Part shown: one piece after another, positions 52,536 through 60,578 of the stretch | Position numbering within the stretch: position 1 is the stretch's first letter | Layout of the letters: every line of letters begins with the position of its first letter | Assembly: GCA_964527995.1 (NCBI GenBank) | Contig: CAZGRP010000016.1 | Span: 1 to 64,000, forward strand | DNA from: CAZGRP01 sp964527995 | GTDB taxonomy: Bacteria; Zhuqueibacterota; Zhuqueibacteria; Oceanimicrobiales; CAZGRP01 | Direction: 5' to 3' | Length of the DNA: 64,000 bases | Translations under genes and position numbers: made by a program | The notes under the pieces: generated by a model | The model's input: only the letters and a program-made list of their open reading frames with translations | The model's database searches: none | Told to the model about the DNA's origin: nothing

Positions 52536-53153
52536 ATGAAAAAACTTACCCTACCTCTGTCTGGAAAAGTTGTCAGCGAGCTTCGCGTAGGCGATCAGGT
52601 GAGCCTGAGCGGAGTCATGCTGACGGCGCGAGATGCGGCCCACAAGTTTCTCATCGAGCATTTCATCGACCGCGAGCCGCAGCCTGAAGACCTGGAGTTG
52701 TACGAGAAGATCAAGGCCGACTTGCGGGAGGGGGCGATCTACCACTGCGGTCCGATCGTGCGCAAGCACGACGATCACTGGGAGTTCGTCGCCGCCGGCC
52801 CGACAACCAGTATTCGCGAGGAGCCGTACGAGGGCCGAGTGATCGAGGCGTTCCAGGTTCGCGCCATCATCGGTAAGGGGGGCATGGGGCCAAGGACGCT
52901 CGACGCTTGCAAGAAGTTCAAGGCTGTGTACCTGCACGCGGTGGGTGGGGCTGCTTCGCTGCTGGCGCAGTCGGTCAAGGAGGTCGTCGACGTCTACAAG
53001 CTGGATCTTGGAGTGCCGGAAGCTCTGTGGAAGATCCGGGTCGAGGAATTTCCGGCCGTGGTCACCATGGACAGCCACGGCAACAGCCTCCATGCTCGCG
53101 TGGCGGAGAGTTCGGAGCAGAAGTTGAAGGAGATGCTGGAGGCAGTGGCCTGA
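52536..53153 (+). CDS. Class I fumarate hydratase (or tartrate dehydratase), beta subunit
   Basis: 205 residues. The C-terminal domain of class I fumarases as a separate chain: LRVGDQVSLSGVMLTARDAAH, IYHCGPIVRK, GPTTSIREEPYE, IGKGGMG and YLHAVGGAASLLAQ. It completes the active site with the alpha subunit encoded at 48230-49111. CGGGAG lies before ATG 52536. The two subunits are usually neighbours; here they are 3.4 kb apart but in the same orientation, so they may still be cotranscribed through the intervening gene. Confidence 0.92.
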   Translation: MKKLTLPLSGKVVSELRVGDQVSLSGVMLTARDAAHKFLIEHFIDREPQPEDLELYEKIKADLREGAIYHCGPIVRKHDDHWEFVAAGPTTSIREEPYEGRVIEAFQVRAIIGKGGMGPRTLDACKKFKAVYLHAVGGAASLLAQSVKEVVDVYKLDLGVPEALWKIRVEEFPAVVTMDSHGNSLHARVAESSEQKLKEMLEAVA

Positions 53154-53266
53154 CCGGCACGGCGCGACGCGGAACCACACCCCCAGGCCACATCGTATGA
53201 TCGATTGAAAGATCGCATCGGGTCTTTGGCACGTGCTGCACGGCATGGTGCAATCGGAGTGCAGGG

Positions 53267-54364
53267 ATGAACGCTAAGATTGTGGCGGGTTGGGTTCTAT
53301 TGCTCTCTTGGGCCGGGACACCGGTGAGCGTACAGGCGCAGTACTCCGATCCCTTTTTGGCAGAATACCTGTGGGGTCGCCAGCCCAGCGCTCGAGCCGA
53401 GGCCTTGGGCAGAGCGCAGGTTGCACTGGATGGGGAACTGGCCTCAGTCCTTTTCAACCCGGCAGGGATCGGCGGCATTGAGGGCGTTGCCGGCAGTGCT
53501 TCGTACGCGTCTCCCTATTATGGGCTGCGCAAAGCCAGGTACTACTTCGCTGCCGCCGGGATGCGTTTCGCCTCCAATGCCGTGCTCGCACTGAGTGCCC
53601 ATCACTTGACGTATGGGGATAAATTCGTCTACCTGCGAGACCCCGCCAGCGGTGCAACTGCCTCCTTCACCCCCTACGTTTCCAACTATGCCTTAACTCT
53701 TGCCTTCCAGGCTTTTCGCGGTGTCTACGTTGGCGCCAGCCCACACCTGCTATCGTGGCACTACCTCGATGGCAAGACCGCCACAACAGCGATGCTGGAT
53801 CTCGGAATGTTGGCGACCGTGTGGCAGCGCAATACAGGGACGGCCAAACAAAGTGTTCGATTGGGAGGCAGCATCTACAATCTTGGCTATTCGAAACTCA
53901 CGCTGGAAAAGCACCGGGAAGCTCTCCCCGTCATCGGCAGAATGGGCTTCAGTTACAGGCTCAGGGCACTCAAGGACGGGTTGGCCAAGGGAGTGTACGC
54001 CTTCGGACTCCTGTTGCTGGGTGAGTTCCAGGATCTTTTTAATTCCGGGTATCATACCGCCTTCCGCGTCGGTGCCGAAGTCACCTTTCTGGATATGTGG
54101 GTCCTTCGTGCAGGGTACTACAGCGAAACTCTGTATGACTATGGTTACCCTGCCGTCAACAAAGACCGGCTGGCAGATCTCACCTATGGTCTGGGTCTGA
54201 TGGTGCCGGTGCGAAGGTTGACGCACGGCCGGACGCCCCTGGAAATCCGGCTTGACCTTGTCTCGCTTCCGCAAGTCAGCTACACTAGAAGGGGGCTGGA
54301 CCTGAACAATTTCACTACGGTCACTGTGGCTGTGAACTGGGGGGTTCGTGGCCGAGGACGATGA
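53267..54364 (+). CDS. PorV/UPF0164-like outer-membrane barrel protein
   Basis: 365 residues with a signal peptide (VLLLSWAGTPVSVQAQ). The opening ARAEALGRAQVALDGELASVLFNPAGIGGI is the hallmark of the PorV/PorQ/UPF0164 barrels (typically alternating small residues then NPAG). The rest is made of beta-strands with aromatic girdle residues, ending in TTVTVAVNWG. In Bacteroidota PorV carries T9SS cargo to the attachment complex. The presence of a FlgD/T9SS-type cargo gene about 1 kb upstream makes a similar role attractive, but FCB genomes have many such barrels. No close ribosome site is obvious. Confidence 0.82.
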   Translation: MNAKIVAGWVLLLSWAGTPVSVQAQYSDPFLAEYLWGRQPSARAEALGRAQVALDGELASVLFNPAGIGGIEGVAGSASYASPYYGLRKARYYFAAAGMRFASNAVLALSAHHLTYGDKFVYLRDPASGATASFTPYVSNYALTLAFQAFRGVYVGASPHLLSWHYLDGKTATTAMLDLGMLATVWQRNTGTAKQSVRLGGSIYNLGYSKLTLEKHREALPVIGRMGFSYRLRALKDGLAKGVYAFGLLLLGEFQDLFNSGYHTAFRVGAEVTFLDMWVLRAGYYSETLYDYGYPAVNKDRLADLTYGLGLMVPVRRLTHGRTPLEIRLDLVSLPQVSYTRRGLDLNNFTTVTVAVNWGVRGRGR

Positions 54365-54523
54365 ACTGGCCCGAAATCCTCGCCTTCGATGGATTCACAG
54401 GCGGTAGTGCGCGCTCGTCCAGACCGGTACGTCACGTATGAGGCCGGCTGGATCCTGGTGCTTGCGCGCGTCGAGTTTGGTTCATCGACGCCAGGGGAAA
54501 CAAACAAAAGGAGGTGAAGCGTC

Positions 54524-55078
54524 ATGGCCAAGGTTCTCATTCTCGCGGGAGACGCTGTCGAAGCTTTGGAGGTGATGTATCCATATCAGCGTCTCAAGGA
54601 GGAGGGATTTGAGGCGGTCATCGCCGCTCCCAAGAAGAAAGTTCTGCAGTCGGTGGTTCACGACTTCGAGCCGGGAATCGATACCTACACGGAGAAGCTG
54701 GGCTACCGGGTGCCCGCCGACTTGGCCTTCAACGATGTTAAGCCGGAAGAGTATGTAGGGCTTGTGCTGCCAGGCGGGCGGGCGCCGGAGTGGATCCGCA
54801 ACGAGGAGGGAATCGACGCCATCATCAGGCACTTTTTTGACAGCCACAAGCCGGTGGCAGCGATTTGCCACGCCGGCCTCATCCTGGCGGCGCTCGACCT
54901 GGTGAAGGGTCGCACCTTGGCCGCCTATCCAGCCCTGAAGCGCGACATCGAGATGGCTGGCGGCACCTTCCGCGACGCTGAAGTCGTCGTCGACAAGAAC
55001 CTGGTGACGGCCCGCGCATGGCCGGATCATCCGGCGTTCATGCGTGAGTTCATGAAAATGCTCAAGGAAGCGAAGTAA
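54524..55078 (+). CDS. DJ-1/PfpI family protein
   Basis: 184 residues. The nucleophile elbow is AAICHAG (Cys115, His116), and an acidic residue is in the DAVEALE segment near residue 13-16. LVLPGGRAPEW and the PDHPAFMREFMKML end are typical. PfpI-like members are annotated as proteases but many act as glyoxalase III/deglycase or chaperone-type stress proteins, so the reaction is open. It has a near-perfect AAAGGAGGTG ribosome site before ATG 54524, suggesting high expression. A strong 12-bp hairpin follows at 55116. Confidence 0.9.
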   Translation: MAKVLILAGDAVEALEVMYPYQRLKEEGFEAVIAAPKKKVLQSVVHDFEPGIDTYTEKLGYRVPADLAFNDVKPEEYVGLVLPGGRAPEWIRNEEGIDAIIRHFFDSHKPVAAICHAGLILAALDLVKGRTLAAYPALKRDIEMAGGTFRDAEVVVDKNLVTARAWPDHPAFMREFMKMLKEAK

Positions 55079-55115
55079 GCGGAAAAAGGTTGCCCGCAAG
55101 TAGGAAACGAAGACA

Positions 55116-55152
55116 CTGCGGCCGGAGCCATTTGCGACTCCTCCGGCCGCAG
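55116..55152. other. Perfect 12-bp inverted repeat after the PfpI gene
   Basis: CTGCGGCCGGAG (55116-55127) and CTCCGGCCGCAG (55141-55152) with a 13-base loop. There is no T-run, so it is not a standard intrinsic terminator. It may protect the 3' end of the pfpI mRNA or pause transcription. Confidence 0.6.
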
Positions 55153-55341
55153 CGCCCTGGACTCGCCAGGTTCTTTCGGGGTAACACTTCCGCCGTCTGC
55201 CAATAGCATCTGGCTTTTCTGATTCCCGCAAAGATGACAGCCGGGCTGCAACTGCCCAACCGATTCGCTGGCGACTACCCCTCTGCTCGCGAAGGTAGGC
55301 TGCGCTGAATCAAAGGCATCGTTAAGGAGGAGTAGACCGTC

Positions 55342-55827
55342 ATGGTTGCACAGTTGGATCGGCTTCTTGCAGACGACTGGGACACCGCCCTGGCACTTCT
55401 CGCAGATAGCGGTGTCTATCAGCTCCTGGTCGAGATCTCGCGAAGCTCGGTGTTGGAAATCGGCAAGATCGGTCTTGTGGAATTGCCGCGCGGCGCCTAT
55501 CTTTACACTGGCAGCGCCAGGCGAGGACTTTATGCGCGGTTGTCACGACATCTTCGCCACGAAAAGAAGCTGCGGTGGCACATCGATTATCTTCTTCGGG
55601 CAGGTCGGGTTGCCGGCATACGGGCCCTGCCATGGCAGCTCGGCCTTGAGTGCCATCTGAATCTTCTGTCTCTGTCCGAGAACGGCGTACAGGTCCCGGT
55701 CCGGGGGTTCGGAGCCTCAGACTGCTGCTGCCCTGCTCATCTTCTCTACCTGGGCGCACAGCATGACGCTGTGGCGCGCACCGTCTCCTCCTGGACACAG
55801 AATACGGAGAAACCAGCCCGTGCCTGA
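55342..55827 (+). CDS. DUF123 protein (GIY-YIG-nuclease-related)
   Basis: 161 residues. The pattern GVYQLLVEI, RGAYLYTGSARRGL, LYARLSRHLRH, WHIDYLL is the DUF123 variant of the GIY-YIG nuclease fold, with a C-terminal GFGASDCCCPAHLLYL matching the conserved Cys/His segment. DUF123 is sometimes fused to endonuclease III, suggesting a DNA-repair link; activity has not been established to my knowledge. AAGGAGGAG precedes ATG 55342. It ends four bases before the next gene, so the two are cotranscribed. Confidence 0.85.
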   Translation: MVAQLDRLLADDWDTALALLADSGVYQLLVEISRSSVLEIGKIGLVELPRGAYLYTGSARRGLYARLSRHLRHEKKLRWHIDYLLRAGRVAGIRALPWQLGLECHLNLLSLSENGVQVPVRGFGASDCCCPAHLLYLGAQHDAVARTVSSWTQNTEKPARA

Positions 55828-55831
55828 AGCG

Positions 55832-57040
55832 ATGACTCCACGCCAGCGGATGCTGACGGCGCTCCGGCACGGAGTGCCCGACATCGTGCCCGTCTGCCCC
55901 GACATTTCCAACATGATTCCGTGCCGTCTCACCGGCAAGCCGTACTGGGAGATCTATGTCTTCAATAATCCAGGACTTGGGGAAGCCTACCTGGAAGCGG
56001 CCCGTCGGCTGGGCATCGAGGTCTGGTATCTTTACGGTTATGTGCCGGGCGGCAATCGTCAGTTTCCGCTCGATCTCGACCTGGTGGAGCCGCTGGTCTA
56101 CGACAACATCACCGTTCCCAAAGAACTGGTGCGCAAGGAGATTCTGGAGCGCAGTGAAGAGAAGCTGGTGGAGCAGGTGACGGTGGAGACGCCTCTGGGA
56201 GAGCTGGAGACTACTTCTGTCTACATGCGCGAGGCGCCGCCGTGGGATGTGACCAACTTCATCAAAGACATCGATCGAGATTGGCCCAGATTGAAATGGC
56301 TGATCGGAGAGGACTGGCACTGGGGAGATCAGTGCGTGGAATATGAAAAGGTAGGTGACTCTGGCGTCTATGGCCTTCAGGTCCACACCTTTGTTGACTG
56401 GTGGGATGGCGTCCGCTCCGGAACCTCGGAGAGGCTCATACTTGACTTCTACGACTACCCCAGGCAGATGGAGGAGATCTACAATTTTTTTCGTGTCTTC
56501 ACGCTCTCGCGCGTCCATGGGCTGATCGAAGCTGGCGTCGACGAAGTCCTGGTGCAGGGATCCAACAGCTCGATGTCGTTGATCAACCCCCAGATTTACA
56601 AGGAATTCGTGTTGCCACTAAACATCGAGATCAGCATGCTGTGCCGGAAGCGCGGCACCATCGCCCACCTGCACACATGTGGCCGCTCCAGGCAGGTGGT
56701 TGAATGGAACGCTGAGCAGGCTTTCTTCGATGTCATCGAACCCCTGGAAAAACCGCCGAGCGGGGACGTCGACCTCGCCGAGGTGAAAAGAAAGTATGGG
56801 CAGAAGGTGGCTCTAAAGGGGAATCTGCTTACGAGTGGAAATCTTCTACTCGGCACACCGGCCGACGTCGAGCGGGAGGTCGTCGAGACTCTGCAGGCAG
56901 GGGCCGAGGGTGGCGGGTTCATTCTGTCCACCGGCGATCAAGTCGGCGGCAATACGCCACTGGAGAACCTCGAAGCCATGATTGAGGCAGGCAGGAAGTA
57001 CGGCACGTACACCGATGACGGCAGGTTGGCGGCGTTCTGA
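55832..57040 (+). CDS. Uroporphyrinogen decarboxylase-superfamily protein (corrinoid methyltransferase-like)
   Basis: 402 residues. The start MTPRQRMLTALRHGVPDIVP is typical of UROD-like methyltransferases (MtaA/MtbA and relatives) rather than true HemE. An HLHTCG segment provides the His-x-Cys zinc ligands of the methyltransferase branch, and the C-terminal FILSTGDQVGGNTPLENLEAMIEA is also of that branch. True HemE Arg-rich active-site features are not seen. Predicted to move methyl groups to or from a corrinoid or thiol, but no corrinoid protein or partner methyltransferase is nearby. ATG 55832 is chosen; GTG 55820 and an upstream ATG overlap DUF123. A Uma2 gene follows in the opposite direction after 20 bases. 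Confidence 0.85.
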   Translation: MTPRQRMLTALRHGVPDIVPVCPDISNMIPCRLTGKPYWEIYVFNNPGLGEAYLEAARRLGIEVWYLYGYVPGGNRQFPLDLDLVEPLVYDNITVPKELVRKEILERSEEKLVEQVTVETPLGELETTSVYMREAPPWDVTNFIKDIDRDWPRLKWLIGEDWHWGDQCVEYEKVGDSGVYGLQVHTFVDWWDGVRSGTSERLILDFYDYPRQMEEIYNFFRVFTLSRVHGLIEAGVDEVLVQGSNSSMSLINPQIYKEFVLPLNIEISMLCRKRGTIAHLHTCGRSRQVVEWNAEQAFFDVIEPLEKPPSGDVDLAEVKRKYGQKVALKGNLLTSGNLLLGTPADVEREVVETLQAGAEGGGFILSTGDQVGGNTPLENLEAMIEAGRKYGTYTDDGRLAAF

Positions 57041-57060
57041 TGACGGCGACCTCCAGCCGC

Positions 57061-57621
57061 TTAGAAGATCTCGCGCAGTGCGATTTCGAGACCCTGGAGG
57101 AGGGGCGAACACAGGGTGTCTTTCTTGCCGAACGTCGCCTGTTTCTTGTAGACCCCGGCCGCCAGGGACAGCACCTCGATGGTCTCGGCCTCCGGGTCGA
57201 CGATCCAGTATTCCTGGACGCCGAAACGAGCGTAGAGCTTGCGCTTGACCGTGGTGTCACGCTCGCGGGTAGCCGGGGAGAGGATCTCGACGATGAGGTC
57301 CGGGGCGCCCTGGAGGTTCTCCTCTTTCACTCGGGAGAGATGGGCGTTCGACACAAAGAGGAGATCGGGCTGCAAGACATCGTGCTCGGAAAGTACAACG
57401 TCGTAAGGGGCCTCGAGCACGCGCCCCAAACGGTGATCCTTGACAAACGTGAACAGCTTGACGGCTACAGCAAGTGAGATGTTTTGGTGTCTGGTGCTCG
57501 GCGACGGTGACATGAAGAGGTCCCCCTCGATGATTTCATAGCGCTTGCCGTCATCGGGGAGGTGGCGGTAGTCTTCATAGGTGAAGGCGAGCGCCTCGGT
57601 CTTAGCTGCAGCAGGCATCAC
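57061..57621 (-). CDS. Uma2-family putative endonuclease (DUF820)
   Basis: 186 residues. The PD-(D/E)xK-like fold is recognised from KRYEIIEGDLFMSPSP, LQPDLLFVS, PDLIVEILSPATRERDT and KRKLYARFGVQEYWIVDPE, with catalytic candidates Asp of QPDLLF, Glu of VEIL and Lys of KRKLYA. The family is abundant and mobile in cyanobacteria, Chloroflexota and others; its function is unknown and possibly linked to mobile DNA. It lies on the opposite strand to all its neighbours from 37 kb on, consistent with an inserted single gene. Confidence 0.9.
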   Translation of the reverse strand: MMPAAAKTEALAFTYEDYRHLPDDGKRYEIIEGDLFMSPSPSTRHQNISLAVAVKLFTFVKDHRLGRVLEAPYDVVLSEHDVLQPDLLFVSNAHLSRVKEENLQGAPDLIVEILSPATRERDTTVKRKLYARFGVQEYWIVDPEAETIEVLSLAAGVYKKQATFGKKDTLCSPLLQGLEIALREIF

Positions 57622-57770
57622 TTTACTCCGGCTTTTGCATTCTGGTGGTTCACATCATCAAGATAAGCAAACCCGTGCTGGAATGCAAGAATTCTTGATC
57701 GGCGGGCCTGCGGTGTGGGTCTGGCGTGCTCGCCGTTCCGTTCGAACGAAATGAAGAAAGGGAAAAGATC

Positions 57771-59087
57771 ATGGCTCGAAAACCACAACGACCCAAGCAG
57801 AAGGAAGAATATCGGGTTCGCACCCATCTGATCCACGGCAATTTCGAGAGCAAGAAATGGGACTATGATCATCACGTCGTCCCCCCGATGTCGTCGTCGA
57901 CCACTTATCGACTCAGCAGCGTGCAGCGTGGAGCCCAAGGTTTCTTCGAGTTTGCCAGTGAACACCTCGATTTCAAACAGCACGTGCCCATCTATATCTA
58001 CGATCGTCTCGAGGAGCCCACGCGCAGCATGCTGGAGGAGAATCTCGCCTACGCCGAGGGCGCCGAGATGTGCGTGACTTTCGCCACTGGCATGGCTGCA
58101 GTCAGCGCGGCCCTCGGAATGCTGCTCGAAACCGGTCACGAGATCGTCGCCCATCAGGTGATGTACGGCTGTACGCATAGTCTGGTGACCAATTGGCTGC
58201 CCCGGTATGGCATCCAGACGCGCATGACCGATCTGATGGATTTGGACAACTTGCGCCGGGCGATCACATCCAAGACGCGTGTCGTCTACTTCGAGACTCC
58301 GGTCAACCCGACCCTCGATCTGATCGACATTGCCGCAGTGCGACGGGTGGTCGACGAGTTCAATTCCGAGAGGCCGGCCGAGCGTCGGATTCGCATCGTG
58401 GTAGACAATACCTTCGCGACGCCCTACTGCCAGCGACCGATTTCGCACGGTGCAGACATCGTGGTCCATAGTCTCACCAAGGACATCGGTGGTTTCGGCA
58501 CTGACATGGGTGGCGCCGTTCTTGGTCCGAACGAGCTTTACAGCCGGCTGCTGCTCTACCGCAAGGACTTCGGCGGTGTCCTTTCTCCGAAAAGTGCCTG
58601 GACATTCCTGGTCTATGGCCTGCCGACCTTGGCTACCAGGATGACCAACCAGCAGAAAACCGCTCTCAAAGTAGCCAAGTTCCTGGCCAATCACCCGAAG
58701 GTCGCCCGCGTCGCCTACCCCGGCCTGGAAACGTTCCCGCAATACGCCCTGGCCAAACGCCAGATGGTCAACTACGACGGCAGATTTGCCCCGGGAGCGT
58801 TGATCTACTTTCTGCTCAAGGACGCAGCTTCGGAGCAGGGCCAGAGCGACAAGGTCGAGAGGTTCATCGACTACATCGCCGAACATGCCTACTGTATCAC
58901 GCTGGCTGTCAGCCTGGGGCACACGAAGACCCTGATCGAGAACCCGTACTCGATGACCCACGCCACCGTGCCGGAAGAGGAGAAACGCCAGCACGGTCTC
59001 GAGCCGGGAGGCATCCGTCTGGCCATCGGCCTGGAAGACTGGCACGACATCATCGAGGATTTGCAGGCAGCGTTCGATTCGATCTGA
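57771..59087 (+). CDS. Cys/Met-metabolism PLP enzyme, divergent long form
   Basis: 438 residues, longer than the 383-residue relative at 4617. Family landmarks are CVTFATGMAAVSAALGML, VMYGCTHSL, VYFETPVNPTLD, the PLP-ring Asp in VVDNTFATPYCQ and the Schiff-base Lys237. The lysine context is HSLTKDIGGFG instead of the usual HS(A/C/S)TKYxxGH, and an insertion near residues 45-75 (FFEFASEHLDFKQHVPIYIYDR) is unusual. It resembles the group annotated as aminotransferase class I/II or cystathionine gamma-synthase family, with specificity unknown. ATG 57771 is chosen (AAAGGGAAAAG upstream). Confidence 0.88.
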   Translation: MARKPQRPKQKEEYRVRTHLIHGNFESKKWDYDHHVVPPMSSSTTYRLSSVQRGAQGFFEFASEHLDFKQHVPIYIYDRLEEPTRSMLEENLAYAEGAEMCVTFATGMAAVSAALGMLLETGHEIVAHQVMYGCTHSLVTNWLPRYGIQTRMTDLMDLDNLRRAITSKTRVVYFETPVNPTLDLIDIAAVRRVVDEFNSERPAERRIRIVVDNTFATPYCQRPISHGADIVVHSLTKDIGGFGTDMGGAVLGPNELYSRLLLYRKDFGGVLSPKSAWTFLVYGLPTLATRMTNQQKTALKVAKFLANHPKVARVAYPGLETFPQYALAKRQMVNYDGRFAPGALIYFLLKDAASEQGQSDKVERFIDYIAEHAYCITLAVSLGHTKTLIENPYSMTHATVPEEEKRQHGLEPGGIRLAIGLEDWHDIIEDLQAAFDSI

Positions 59088-59466
59088 CCCGGCAGGCGCT
59101 GACTGCACCAGCCAGGCGTAGCAGGAACTCTGCGGCGGGCGGAGGTGACATGCGACGGGGGTGTTCTCGGTCCCCATGTGCTTGGGGTTGTGGGGTTTCT
59201 CAGATGTGGTAAAGCGACGGGAGTTTTTCGCAGCCTTGAGAGTGACACCAACACTTGGCACTTTCAGGGCTCAATCGTGCGGCCGGATACGAACTGTTGA
59301 CGACATTGTAACCGCGTATCTATTAGACGGTTAGGGTTGACTCAGCAAGACAGCTCGGTGGGATGTGGCTGGCATGTTTTTTGTGTGGGTGCGGTGTCGT
59401 TCACGATCGATGGGAAAGTGAGCGGCAGTCTTTTCGTTCCCGTCTTCCCCAAGAAGGAGACCCGCC
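59088..59466. other. Intergenic stretch with weak promoter-like sites
   Basis: 379 bases, no gene recognised. TTGGCACTTTCAGGGCT (59255-59271) keeps the -24 GG and -12 GC of a sigma-54 site but has GG in place of TT before the GC. TTGACG (59297-59302) with CTATTA 17 bp further on is a possible sigma-70 promoter reading to the small gene at 59467. Confidence 0.4.
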
Positions 59467-59691
59467 ATGGCCGATCTCGACATCCCTGCGCGCAGTAATG
59501 ACCGCCCAAGTTCGCCGCTGGAAAAGGGCCAGTCTTACTGCCCCCTCTCGGACCAATTGTGTCCGCGCGGCAGTGCCCAGGCGACGCGATGCTGTGAGAT
59601 CTTCGCTACGCGCTTCGATCCTGTTTCCAATATGAGTCATTTTGCGATGCTGGCCTGCGCCAGCCAGGCGGCCGGAGTCAGCCCACCGTGA
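59467..59691 (+). CDS. Possible small Cys-rich protein
   Basis: 74 residues with five Cys (25, 32, 42, 43, 64) in YCPLSDQLCPRG, TRCCEIF and MLACAS. AAGAAGGAGA lies at a good distance before ATG 59467, and a promoter-like pair is found at 59297. No signal peptide, no known motif. The Cys spacing could bind a metal, but the composition may also be chance in a GC-rich spacer; the ribosome site is the main support. Confidence 0.35.
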   Translation: MADLDIPARSNDRPSSPLEKGQSYCPLSDQLCPRGSAQATRCCEIFATRFDPVSNMSHFAMLACASQAAGVSPP

Positions 59692-59720
59692 CCTGAGCCA
59701 GGAATTCAAAACGGACCGGT

Positions 59721-60040
59721 TTGGACTGCCATGATGTTGCCAGAAGCATTCGGTCCAACATCCCCTTGCTGGTCCTGCTGCTGTCGTGGCCTGGGCAGGC
59801 GTTTGTTGGCCGCTACCGCGGGTGCATTTTGGAAGAACCTCCGAAGCGGGCTTCAACCTCGTTGTTTGGACCCTTCCACCGTTTGCCGTCCTGCTGGCCG
59901 GCTGTGTCGTGGTCAAATTCTTCCACCGCCAGCGGGCCATCATAGAGAAGGAAACGGACAAATCCTCGAAACCGCTGCCGCCTGACCAGCAGCGCCTTGC
60001 GGATCGCGTGGAAGACGAACCGCAGGAGTGGGATGGATAG
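59721..60040 (+). pseudogene. Frameshifted remnant resembling the cytochrome c maturation protein CcmH
   Basis: Two overlapping frames join into a CcmH-like C-terminus. The first reads FVGRYRGCILEEPPK (59802-59846), corresponding to the VARYG-FV--PP segment of CcmH. After a one-base shift near 59846 the second reads AGFNLVVWTLPPFAVLLAGCVVVKFF, the single membrane helix, then a charged tail (KPLPPDQQRLADR) like the CcmH end. The upstream CxxC heme-handling domain is not recognisable, so this is probably a decayed or misread gene. Its position just before a cytochrome c-containing module makes the resemblance more meaningful. By-eye match only. Confidence 0.45.
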
Positions 60041-60197
60041 GGACGTCGCCGGGAGTTCAGCGCGCCTCGCAACTGAGGTCGGTATGCCCCTGGTGAGCAC
60101 AATGCACGCACGGGGGTGCGGCATGTGGATACGCGCTACATACGCGAACAAGGCACCAACCTTCGACACTGCCGACTTTATCGACGAAGGTCGCAAA

Positions 60198-60224
60198 GAA
60201 GCCTCGCCTGGCCGGCGGGGCTTT
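60198..60224 (+). terminator. Probable intrinsic terminator
   Basis: AAGCCTCGCC (60198-60207) pairs with GGCGGGGCTT (60213-60222, one G-T pair), loop TGGCC, with the T-run TTTT at 60221-60224. It isolates the 60.5 kb module from upstream transcription. Confidence 0.65.
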
Positions 60225-60512
60225 TGCGTTTCGGGTTGTGGCAAAAGACGCCCAAATCTTGCCATGTACTCGGTCGCTGTAGAAATTCTCACCACTGCCG
60301 TTGAGATTTTCAACGCAATTCCCTTTTCCTTGAAAAACTGTTTCTTAGCCCCTCTCCGCGGAGGACGGGGGGTTGTGGCTGACGAATTTCTCAACACCAC
60401 TCTGTCGCATTCCGTCGCGCGACTCTACGCATGAGCGCGCAGACGGCGTTGTTCGGCGTTGAATTTCCGGCAGTTAGCTCTTTGACAATTCTGTCTCGAA
60501 ACGGGACACTTT

Positions 60513-60529
60513 TTGGCCCGTCACTTGCC
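60513..60529 (+). promoter_or_regulatory. Sigma-54 (-24/-12) promoter of the respiratory module
   Basis: TTGGCCCGTCACTTGCC: GG at 60515-60516 and GC at 60527-60528 with exact spacing and intact TTGC. It differs from the consensus at one -24 position (A to C) and at the last base. The predicted start is near 60540, about 40 bases before the first gene, whose TGGAGGTGG site is in the leader. Confidence 0.6.
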
Positions 60530-60578
60530 GGTACGACTAGCAGGGAAAGAAGTAGGGGCAAAGACTGGAGGTGGCATC

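Larger units (their letters stand above)
60041..60578. other. Gene-poor spacer upstream of the respiratory module
   Basis: 538 bases. It holds a terminator (60198-60224), an imperfect hairpin made of GAAATTCTCA and TGAGATTTTC (about 60279-60310), a related GAATTTCTCA word near 60384, and the sigma-54 promoter at 60513. No convincing gene. Confidence 0.5.

Noticed and set aside
53216..53250. Sigma-54-like TTGGCAC word upstream of the PorV-like gene
   Set aside because: The GC doublet is two bases too close to the GG doublet.
57618..59261. A 547-codon minus-strand frame opposite the second PLP enzyme
   Set aside because: Antisense to a gene with intact PLP motifs; no recognisable domain.
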